Shown here one piece after another: positions 53,601 to 59,702 of a DNA stretch of 64,000 nt. Positions within the stretch are counted from its first letter, which is position 1. Every line of letters starts with the position of its first letter. Under the pieces are notes generated by a model. That model had not been told where the DNA came from. It saw nothing but the letters and a program-made list of their open reading frames with translations, and ran no database searches. Origin of the DNA: CATQHW01 sp965243545 (GTDB lineage: Bacteria; Spirochaetota; Spirochaetia; SZUA-6; Bin103); assembly GCA_965243545.1 (NCBI GenBank), contig OZ251573.1, positions 4,526,001-4,590,000 of the forward strand. The letters run 5' to 3'. Both the position numbers and the translations under genes were made by a program.

Positions 53601-53887
53601 GCCGTCGGCTGCGCCCCGGCCAGGACCATGACCGACATCTTGCAGTACTCTTCGGGGGTCTTGAATCCCGCCGCGAAGCCCTCGTCCGGCAGGTCGGTCT
53701 TGAACTCCGCGGCGAGCCGCTGGGCGGCGGTCCGGTAGTCGATCCGGTTGCCGAGGTGGTGCAGGTGGATGAACAGCACGGTGCCGAACAGCGCTGTCGC
53801 GGCATAGACGGCGAACGCCGCGAGCGGCGAACGCCCCGTTCTCCCGCCGGTTGCAGCGGCAGCGGATCGATGACGACGTAGAACCAT
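47648..53887 (-). CDS. Giant GT-C-type membrane glycosyltransferase fused to duplicated beta modules and a polysaccharide deacetylase
   Basis: 2079 aa. About 1-540: membrane module of about ten helices with a large loop (NRIDYRTAAQRLAAEF, EQFTSLHYWFGSKA). About 545-930: second membrane module with RgtA/GT39-like loop LTSDSALYVSAARSLLSGDG (D574) and HVWPETLFILFAV. 935-1055: soluble domain. 1078-1260: beta modules A1 and B1. 1280-1475: a shrunken deacetylase core plus C-terminal strands. 1500-1695: modules A2 and B2. 1715-1990: NodB-type deacetylase with ISITYDGAP, GFFGHGHWHVDH and AYPRG. 1990-2079: C-terminal beta part. Probably transfers a sugar from a polyprenyl-phosphate donor outside the inner membrane and trims acetyl groups. 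The TYDG motif lacks the usual second Asp. Confidence 0.75.
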   Translation of the reverse strand: MVLRRHRSAAAATGGRTGRSPLAAFAVYAATALFGTVLFIHLHHLGNRIDYRTAAQRLAAEFKTDLPDEGFAAGFKTPEEYCKMSVMVLAGAQPTALGSPPVRDAVLLRELAPSPGSDFCAELEAAANGAALHEQFTSLHYWFGSKAVYALLLRVMSAADIRALLRYGAYAGWIALAIALLLAPRALVVVAPLIVFGGFFSGIRYFSDIPSGVPHLWVVWAAVTLVVLLRFRLRLAPLFCFFAGMVSCYLYTSAGPSILMVILIGMLVYFVRGHRVEASRNARLAGGCMALCAAGFVAAFALGQTAKLALEACLTSDWFGWRAVCDGAPWDRLVWRNLSDKVLYYLARTVLEATGGLSRALHGIPAFAGFTELLPAAGQADGFMQALVAPWLQSLARSFVERAGVPIIRHFEPYWQVGLGSAAAGRALTWTAAASLAGAAAVAAVRARRGRPAALRRVGWIAALMALAALLFVAPDDLPYRIGRYLFVPYALALCCALAVVMETGFAARAAGTLAESAMVRRLARVLRALAGSVIARRVARLDGLPLLLGALAGVGALLVLLRQTTFGPGLTSDSALYVSAARSLLSGDGLVTFLGAPYREAGPLFPLVLAASAGFGFDPVTAAGFLNAAAFGLTVYAVAAWVRSRVRVRLVAVWAGCACALSTALAGAAAHVWPETLFILFAVTSLAALDRFLRTRARPALLLAAAAAAAAGLTHHAGAALVGGGALLLLRPGAAGWRVRLKSAVLFAGVSAAPLGAWLAGNLVLTGAAFGAAGFGAFAPLESLHAATGEIGLWLLGRGGIDLLDRLAAMAGAGVPSVPAIALRAAVLLALAAAGGYALRRRRSRLAVPLVFAAAYALYLLIAVPAGHAVLESRRLTPLFPPLLVAAALVPDAVIRRVRAAGRRPSRRPLAAALPAALLAALWFLPQVGATAEHVQRQRTNGAGYASRQWSESEVVRYLNAHPSGTAIYGTDPAALYLLTAAAPGGIFKIPPGRRRAWDRLSADVAAGGEYYVAWFHRDRGPPHYYTYGLQTVLRAPGMEVVAILDDGVILHRNAASSARTAAGDAAAVTPALLQDARIGLRSGFTVHLNGAADRLIYTKYGCRSADVRTRFFLHVVPRDYRDRPGYREFHVLDFDFADHGFFTRDLCVAVRALPQFPIARIDTGQGQRWKVSLNDPAAPRGFTIHLLGDKLIYRKEPCSAGDAQPGFFLSRRRREGGFDNLDFDLREYGWMAGGSCRAVVPLPVNEIVDVRTGQYGAGAEPRWTAEFTASRPPPTPPPKMTIAKWFDDHWAAISITDGAVDDAAPDYEMAELIPDALPGELTPHLRQALHDRSWIIAAYRNLDADGAPSLYDSEALQSDLRAIASRDLWFAPLDDVVLYLRERESAEVTMQVSERAWETHRIDVLLADGLDNDRFDQPLTLLFRRPVDWFDLPVEVTQHGQVVARIPAFTETAKLSLLPNEEPYRLQPAYPVPGTQEVTSLPEPEVLLRSSATAGAPGVARLLLSAAGLSQQSEFTVYLDAAAGRLIYTRTGCRAADTAARFLLHVVPASPGDLPAGRRFHNLDFDFDDHGLRHRGYCVAVRALPEFPIARIDTGQYTARGGLLWKVTLAEPAARRDFAVHLRRDTLIYLKEPCTAADVRPRFFLDLRRREGGIVNLSFDLREYGWAAGERCRAVVPLPAYDVADIRTGQYGDAGGEPRWTAEFTASRPPPAPPPEPTIAKWFDDHAAAISITYDGAPVRSNAVDDLAQELGLALDYEMVTQRYRDRVPDWVEHDLTELIPDAVPGDLYEPLTDEQIAYGLSLTGRGFGFFGHGHWHVDHDALSYAQAYDSFRLNYEVMESLGLKPVAYAYPRGAGAEAETQQALADAGFLAGRRSYINADETPYVVPDDATTPQNWFFLPVLTMESIDFRQCEWCINDTWELLAHLRQALRSRAWIIPVYHNIGGRAWGGWGFYDWEYFQHDLEAIAAHDFWVAPMNDVVLYLREREQAEVTMQVSKRDGVTQQVEVVLADGLDNARFDQPLTVLFTPPADWFGAAVEVTRNGQVIDRIPAVTELAKLSLLPDEKPYILRPAAPQP

Positions 53888-53907
53888 GCCGACGGGCGCG
53901 TGACCGG

Positions 53908-56900
53908 TCAGGGTTGCGCGTGGACCGGCCGCAGGAGGTCGGTTCGTCCTAGCGACGCCCCCCAGATCAGCCCGTCGCTCGGCGTAGACTGGCCGGTCTC
54001 CAGGGCGCCGATGGGGACGTCGGGAAGCGCGCGCGCCGCTACGCAGAGCCGACCGTTGCGAAACCCGTGATCGTCAAAGTCGAAGTCCAGGCGATAATAC
54101 GTTCCCCCGGAAACGGGGTAGTCGTAGTGGTTGGCCGGCGAGACCTGCAAGAAGAACCTCGCCTCGACGTCAGCGTCGCGGCAATCGTGCTTCGTGTAGA
54201 TGAGACGGTCGGTGTCGGCGACCACGTACACCGTGAATCCGGAGCGGACCCCAATGCGGGCATCTTTCAGAAAGGGCAGCGTCACGCCTGCCGCGGCGCC
54301 TGCGGCCGGGGCGCCCCGGTGCAGGACGGCGCCGTCATCCAGGGCGGCCACGACCGCCATGCCGGGAGCCCGCAGCAAGTCCTCCATGCCGTAGTGGTAG
54401 CGCCGGGGGTTCCGATCCCGATAGAACCAGGCGACGTAGGAGCCCTGGTGGACGGCCTCCTCCGCAGTAAGCCGAGCCCACCCCCGCAAGTGGGCATGCC
54501 CCTCGGGAAGATCATGAACACCGCTCTCCGCCGCGGCCGTCAGCAGGTAGAGCGCCGCGGGGTCGGTGCCGTAGATGGCGCCGGGGGGACGGTGGTCGTT
54601 CAAGTAGCGCACCACCTCGGACTCCGCCCACTGCCGCGACGCGTAGCCGGCGCCGTCGGCGCGCCACCTTTCCACCTGCTCGGCACTCGCTCCGATCTGC
54701 GGCACGAACCACAGCGCGGCCAGCAGCGGGACGGCGAGCGGCCGCCGCGCCAGCCCGCTGCCCGACGCTCGAACCCGGGCGATCATCTCATCCAGGACCA
54801 GGGCTGCGGTCACCAACAACGGCGGAAACAGCGGCGCCAAGTGTCTGCTCTCAATCGCCGCGGCGCCGGCAATAAGGGCGGTCAGCAGATAGCAGGCGTA
54901 CGCCGCGGCGAACGCCAGGGGCACGGTCAGGCACGTGCTGGTCGGTGCGGTGTGATTGCCACGCCGAGAGCGCGAGCGGAGCCGCGCGAGCGCGTATCCG
55001 CCGCCGGCCACCGGCGCCAACAGGACGGCGCTTCGCAGCGCGACCGCCGCTACGCTGGGAGAGCCCGGCACGCCGGCGCCCGGTATCCCGGCGGCCAGCC
55101 GGTCCAGCAGCCCGAGTCCCGTGCCTCCGACGAGCCACCGCACGATCTCGCCTGCGGCGGTATGGAGACTCTGCAGCACCAACAATCCGGAGCCGCCCGG
55201 CGTCGGGGACGCTCCGCTCACGAAGAGGATTCCCACCAGCCAAGCGCCGAGAGGCGCCGCGGACGCCCCGCCAAAAAATGCGGCGTCCGCCAACCTGCCG
55301 CGAAACGGGGTGGTTCTCCGCAGCAGCAGGAGCAGCGCGCCGGCGCCGATCAGCGCCGCGCCGGCGTAGTGCGTCAGGCCGGCAGCGGCGGCCGCCGTCG
55401 CCGCCAGCAGCAAGGCCGGCCGTCCGCCGGTACGCAGAAAGCGGTCCAGCGAGGCCAGCGCCGCGACGGCGAACAGGATGAACAGAGTCTCCGGCCAAAC
55501 GTGCGCGGCGGTTCCCGCCAACGCGATCGACAGCGCGCAGGCGCAGCCTGCCCAGACGGCCACCAAGCGGATCCGGACGCGGCTTCTCACCCACGCGGCG
55601 ACGGCGTACACCGTCAAACCGAAGGCCGCGGCATTGAGGAATCCCGCCGCCGTGACCGGGTCGGCGCCGAAGCCGGCGGCGGCCGCCAGGGCCAGGGGGA
55701 AGAGCGGGCCCGCTTCCCGATAGGGGCCGCCGAGAAACGTCACCAGTCCGTCGCCGCTCAGCAGACTGCGCGTGGCCGACACGTAGAGCGCCGAATCGGA
55801 CGTCAGCCCCGGCCCGAAGGTGGTTTGCCGCAGCAACGCCAGCAGCGCGCCAACCCCTGCGAGCGCCCCCAGCAACAGCGGCAGCCCGTCCAACCGCGCC
55901 AGGCGGCGGACCACGGCGCTATCCGCCAGCGCGCGCGCCGCGGTATCGGCCGCCCGCGCGGCCACGCCGGTCTCCATGAGCACGGCGAGCCCGCAGCACA
56001 GCGCCAGCGCGTACGGCACGAACAGGTAGCGGGCGATGCGGTAGACCAGATCGTCCGGCGCCAGGAACAGCGCGGCGGCCAGCGCCATGAGCGCCGCAAT
56101 CCACCCGACGCGCCGCAACGCCGCCGGCCGGCCCCGCCATGCCCGGACCACTCCCACTGCGGCCGCCCCGGCCAGCGAAGCGGCCGCCGTCCAGGTCAGC
56201 GCCAGACCGCCCGCGGCGCTGCCCAGCCCCACCCGCCAATACGGTTCGAAATACCGGATGATCGGGACCCCCGCCCGCTCCACCCACGATTGCGTTTGCG
56301 CCTGCAGCCGCGGCGCCACCAGCGCCTGCAGAAATCCGTCGCCCCGGCCGGCCGCCGGCAGCAGCTCGGCGACACCCGCGAACGCGGGTATCCCCTGCAG
56401 CGCCCGGCTCAGGCCCCCGGTTATCTCCAAGACCGCGCGCGCCACGTAGTAGAGCACCTTGTCGGAGAGATTCCTCCACACGAATCGGTCCGTCGGCACC
56501 CCTTCGCACACTGCCCGCCACTCGAACCAGTCGGGAACGAGACACGCCTCCAGCGCCAGCTTGGCCCCCTGTCCCAGCGCAAAGGCGGCGACGAAGCCGG
56601 CGGCGCAGAGCGCCATGCACCCGCCGGCCAGCCGGGCGCCGCGGCTCGCTTCGACGCGGCTACTGCGCCCGAAATAGACCAGCATGCCGATAAGGATGAC
56701 CAGGAGGATGCTCGGTCCGGCGCTCGTATACAGGTAGCACGACACCATGCCGGCGAAGAAACAGAACAGCCGCGCCAGCCGCAGCCGAACGCGCAGCAGG
56801 ACCACCAACGTCACGGCCGCCCACACCGCCCAGAGATGCGGCACGCCCGAGGGAATATCGGCGAAATAGCGGATGCCGGAGAACGACCCGCCGAACACGA

Positions 56901-57492
56901 TCAGCGGCGCAACCACCGCCAGCGCGCGCGGGGCCAGCAGCAGCAGCGCGATCGCCAGCGCGATCCAACCCGCGTAGGCGCCGTAGCGGAGCAGCGCGCG
57001 AACGTCCGCTACGGACGCGCCGCGCAGCAACAGGGCGAACACCGCCTTGCTGCCGAACCAGTAATGCAGCGACGTGAACTGTTCGGACAGGGCCGCCCCG
57101 TTCGCCGCCGCTTCCAGTTCGGCGCAGAAGTCGTAGCGCTCCGACGTCGGGGCCAGTTCACGCAGCAGCACCGCGTCGCGCAACGCGGTGCTACCCAACG
57201 CCACCGGCTGCGCCCCGGCCATCACCATGACCGACATCTTGCAGTACTCTTCGGGGGTCTTGAATCCGGCCGCGAAGCCTTGGTCCGGCCGGTCGGTCTT
57301 GAACTCCGCGGCGAACCGCTGCGCGGCAGTCCGGTAGTCGATCCGGTTGCCGAGGTCGTGCAAGACAAAGAACAACGCCGCGGCGGACAGCGCCGCCGCG
57401 GCATAGACGGCGACCGTCGCCAGCGGCGAACGCCGCGGCCCCCCGCCGGTTGCAGCGGCGGCGGCGCCATCGTACTCTACGGGCCTACTCAT
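53908..57492 (-). CDS. Giant GT-C-type membrane glycosyltransferase, shorter paralogue
   Basis: 1194 aa from the ATG at 57492 (in-frame ATG at 57522 is an alternative). It is collinear with residues 1-1165 of its neighbour: same first membrane module (EQFTSLHYWFGSKAVFALLL), same GT-C loop TSDSALYVSATRSLLSGDG, same soluble region (YGTDPAALYLLTAAA) and one A-type beta module at the end (FTVYVVADTDRLIYTKHDC ... LDFDFDDHGF ... ALETGQ). It lacks the B module and deacetylase. Twenty bases separate its stop from the next start. The GT2 gene on the other strand starts only 14 bp from this one. Confidence 0.75.
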   Translation of the reverse strand: MSRPVEYDGAAAAATGGGPRRSPLATVAVYAAAALSAAALFFVLHDLGNRIDYRTAAQRFAAEFKTDRPDQGFAAGFKTPEEYCKMSVMVMAGAQPVALGSTALRDAVLLRELAPTSERYDFCAELEAAANGAALSEQFTSLHYWFGSKAVFALLLRGASVADVRALLRYGAYAGWIALAIALLLLAPRALAVVAPLIVFGGSFSGIRYFADIPSGVPHLWAVWAAVTLVVLLRVRLRLARLFCFFAGMVSCYLYTSAGPSILLVILIGMLVYFGRSSRVEASRGARLAGGCMALCAAGFVAAFALGQGAKLALEACLVPDWFEWRAVCEGVPTDRFVWRNLSDKVLYYVARAVLEITGGLSRALQGIPAFAGVAELLPAAGRGDGFLQALVAPRLQAQTQSWVERAGVPIIRYFEPYWRVGLGSAAGGLALTWTAAASLAGAAAVGVVRAWRGRPAALRRVGWIAALMALAAALFLAPDDLVYRIARYLFVPYALALCCGLAVLMETGVAARAADTAARALADSAVVRRLARLDGLPLLLGALAGVGALLALLRQTTFGPGLTSDSALYVSATRSLLSGDGLVTFLGGPYREAGPLFPLALAAAAGFGADPVTAAGFLNAAAFGLTVYAVAAWVRSRVRIRLVAVWAGCACALSIALAGTAAHVWPETLFILFAVAALASLDRFLRTGGRPALLLAATAAAAAGLTHYAGAALIGAGALLLLLRRTTPFRGRLADAAFFGGASAAPLGAWLVGILFVSGASPTPGGSGLLVLQSLHTAAGEIVRWLVGGTGLGLLDRLAAGIPGAGVPGSPSVAAVALRSAVLLAPVAGGGYALARLRSRSRRGNHTAPTSTCLTVPLAFAAAYACYLLTALIAGAAAIESRHLAPLFPPLLVTAALVLDEMIARVRASGSGLARRPLAVPLLAALWFVPQIGASAEQVERWRADGAGYASRQWAESEVVRYLNDHRPPGAIYGTDPAALYLLTAAAESGVHDLPEGHAHLRGWARLTAEEAVHQGSYVAWFYRDRNPRRYHYGMEDLLRAPGMAVVAALDDGAVLHRGAPAAGAAAGVTLPFLKDARIGVRSGFTVYVVADTDRLIYTKHDCRDADVEARFFLQVSPANHYDYPVSGGTYYRLDFDFDDHGFRNGRLCVAARALPDVPIGALETGQSTPSDGLIWGASLGRTDLLRPVHAQP

Positions 57493-57506
57493 GCAGCGAA
57501 TCCGCC

Positions 57507-58691
57507 ATGCCTGATCCTTCATACTCGGCGCGCACCCGGTACGACCTTTCGATCGTGATCGTATGCCGCAACGAGCAGGGAGCTATCGCGCAATGCGTCG
57601 ACGAAGCGCGCGGCTTCCTGGAACGGAGCGGCATCGACGGCGAGGTCGTGGTAGTGGACAACGGCAGCAACGACTCATCGGCCAAGCTGGCCGGCCGCGC
57701 CGGCGCCCGCGTCGTAACGGAGCCCGCGGCCGGGTACGGCAACGCCGTCATGGCGGGCATCGAAGCCGCCCGCGGGAAGCTCATCATCCAGGGAGACGGC
57801 GACGGTGAACATGATCTGGGAGCGCTCGAAGCGTACTACGACAAGCTGCGTGACGGCTACGACTTCGTGTTCGGGAACCGGTACGCGGACGGACGGAAGG
57901 CGTCGACCCCTTTGCGCAACGCCGGCACCGCGTTCCTCTCCGCAATGGGCAAGCTCCTGGTCCGATTACCGGTCACCGACGTAAACTGCGGCCTGCGCGG
58001 GTTCCGTACGTCCAGCGTCCGCGCCATCGGGCTGCGCTGCGCCGGGTGGGAAAACCCTATTGAGACCATCATCAAGGCGGTGAAGGCTGACGCGCGCATC
58101 GCCCAAGTGCCGATAATACAGCGCCGCGCGATCGACCCGGAGCGGGTGTCGCAGCTCCGCGCTTGGCGTGACGGCTGGCGCATCCTCCGTTTTCTGCTGA
58201 TGTTCTCGCCGCGTTGGCTGTATTTCTATCCGGGATGTCTGCTGTTGGCGGCCGGAGCGGTGGCGATGGTCGGCCCGATCGTGTATCCGGAGGAGGCCGG
58301 CGGAGGCTTCGGAACCTACACCATACTGTTCGGTTCCGCCTTCATGGTCTGCGGCCTGCAACTCGTCATCCTGGCGCTGCTGGCAGGGGTGTTCTACGAG
58401 AACATCGGCCTGTCGAAACGGCGCTGGTCGGCGCGCTTGCAGAGTGATCTCGGCCTCAATGGCGCGTTGGCGGCCGGCCTGTTCATGGTGGCGCTCGGAG
58501 CAGCCGGCAGCATCTGGAGCCTGCTCCTGTGGGCGCAGGGCGACGGCCCCGGCCTGGATGTGCGGATGCGGGTTGCGATTCCTTCGATCACCCTGCTGAT
58601 CTGCGGCGTGCAGCTCATCTTCTCCACCTTCATGTTCGCGCTGCTCGCTTCCCAGGGAACCGCGCGCCGCGCGGGCGCGGGACAGGTCTGA
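57507..58691 (+). CDS. GT2 glycosyltransferase, dolichyl-phosphate-sugar-synthase-like with membrane anchor
   Basis: 394 aa. GT-A fold: SIVIVCRNEQGAI, VVVDNGSNDSSAKLA, AAGYGNAVMAGIEAARGKLIIQGDGDGEHD with the metal-binding DxD-like cluster, VFGNRY and NCGLRGFR. After about 225 come four hydrophobic helices (LYFYPGCLLLAAGAVAMVG, FGSAFMVCGLQLVILALLAG and two more). Such enzymes load a hexose from a nucleotide sugar onto polyprenyl phosphate on the cytosolic face, making the donor used by GT-C enzymes. Adjacent and divergent to the giant GT-C genes, which fits that partnership. Confidence 0.88.
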   Translation: MPDPSYSARTRYDLSIVIVCRNEQGAIAQCVDEARGFLERSGIDGEVVVVDNGSNDSSAKLAGRAGARVVTEPAAGYGNAVMAGIEAARGKLIIQGDGDGEHDLGALEAYYDKLRDGYDFVFGNRYADGRKASTPLRNAGTAFLSAMGKLLVRLPVTDVNCGLRGFRTSSVRAIGLRCAGWENPIETIIKAVKADARIAQVPIIQRRAIDPERVSQLRAWRDGWRILRFLLMFSPRWLYFYPGCLLLAAGAVAMVGPIVYPEEAGGGFGTYTILFGSAFMVCGLQLVILALLAGVFYENIGLSKRRWSARLQSDLGLNGALAAGLFMVALGAAGSIWSLLLWAQGDGPGLDVRMRVAIPSITLLICGVQLIFSTFMFALLASQGTARRAGAGQV

Positions 58692-58698
58692 CCCCAAA

Positions 58699-59658
58699 TC
58701 AGGACCCGGGAGCGGCAATGTCGGCAGCGTGAACCCAGCCGAAGCTGCGGTAGCTGGCGCGCACGCGCACGTCGTACCAGTCGCCCACGCGGCCCAGCAC
58801 CGACAACCGGTCGCCGCGCTGCAGATGGAGCCGCACCCCGGACCGGCGGTCGGGCGAGGCGTGCACGGCGACGCCGGCGCGCGGCGAACGCAGGGATACG
58901 GCGCGCGGCGCCACCAGCGCCTGACGGTCATGCGGGTCGCGCTGCTCCAGGTAGGCCAGCAGGCCGTCGGCAATCCCCCGCGCCGCCGCCGCCGGCCGCT
59001 CGCGCAGGAACGCGCGGTCGCTGGCGTTGCTCAGGTAGCCGAGCTCGAAGATCGCCGCCGGCGTGGTGACGGCGATGGCGTGCCGGTAGCGGTAGCTGTT
59101 GAAGGCGTAGTAGCCCCGCATGTTGTAGGTGATGCCGTTCAGGTCCTCGGGCAGCCCGGTGGCCGGCCCGTAGTGGCCGCGCAACGCGGCGACCAGCAGG
59201 CGCGAAGCCGGAGATGCGTACCACGGCGGCGACGCCTTGTAGCCGCGCACGGCGGTGTTGGTGTTGCCGTCGGCGTGAATGGCCACGAAGGCGTCGGCGT
59301 CGAATCCCGGCGGGATGGTGGCCGGCAGCACCTGCACCTCGACGCCTTCGGCCTGCAGGATGGCGGCGACCGCGTCGGCGACCGCGCGGTTGATCTCCAC
59401 CTCGGCGATGCCGCCGGCGTACGCCCCGGTGGAGGTGCGCAGGCGGCGCAGCTCGTCCGGCAGCAGCGCCGAATCGAGATGCCCGACCTGCAGGCCGACC
59501 CGCCACGGCGCATCGGCGCCGCGCACCGGCGCCGGCCGGCCGGCCGGTTCGCCGCCGGCGGGCGGCGGCGCGTACGGGGCGGGGCGGACGTAGAGGACCG
59601 CCCACGCGGCGGCCGCGGCCGCCACCAGCACCAGCGCTACGGCTGCGGCCGGCCGCAT
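58699..59658 (-). CDS. N-acetylmuramoyl-L-alanine amidase (Amidase_3) with SH3 domain
   Basis: 319 aa from the ATG at 59658; a GTG at 59682 would add 8 residues and lies 7 nt after a TATACT-like box. N-terminal membrane/signal helix (AAAVALVLVAAAAAAWAVLYV). Zinc amidase residues: His in LQVGHLD, Glu in IAEVEINRAVADAV, His in VAIHADGNT and the catalytic Glu in AIFELGYLSNASDRAFL. The C-terminal bacterial SH3 (about 260-315; LQRGDRLSVLGRVGDWYDVRV) should bind peptidoglycan. Periplasmic, membrane-anchored wall hydrolase, although the usual GHGG motif is altered. Confidence 0.8.
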   Translation of the reverse strand: MRPAAAVALVLVAAAAAAWAVLYVRPAPYAPPPAGGEPAGRPAPVRGADAPWRVGLQVGHLDSALLPDELRRLRTSTGAYAGGIAEVEINRAVADAVAAILQAEGVEVQVLPATIPPGFDADAFVAIHADGNTNTAVRGYKASPPWYASPASRLLVAALRGHYGPATGLPEDLNGITYNMRGYYAFNSYRYRHAIAVTTPAAIFELGYLSNASDRAFLRERPAAAARGIADGLLAYLEQRDPHDRQALVAPRAVSLRSPRAGVAVHASPDRRSGVRLHLQRGDRLSVLGRVGDWYDVRVRASYRSFGWVHAADIAAPGS

Positions 59659-59689
59659 GCGTTTCACCGACTTCACGGACACGCCACAG

Positions 59690-59695
59690 TATAAT
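59690..59695 (+). promoter_or_regulatory. Perfect TATAAT between divergent amidase and permease genes
   Basis: TATAAT is followed by 7 nt and the ATG at 59703, suggesting a leaderless permease mRNA. The overlapping minus-strand reading TTATACT could serve the amidase. No -35 with good spacing was found on either side. Confidence 0.45.
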
Positions 59696-59702
59696 GCCGT
59701 CC

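Noticed and set aside
47648..57492. Long direct repeats read as a mobile or composite element
   Set aside because: They are explained by tandem gene duplication; there is no transposase, terminal inverted repeat or target duplication.
54067..57558. 1163-codon open frame on the + strand opposite the shorter giant gene
   Set aside because: It is rich in Arg, Gln, His and Gly with no domain, and mirrors the codon bias of the minus-strand gene. High GC makes such shadow frames; the membrane protein on the minus strand is clearly real.
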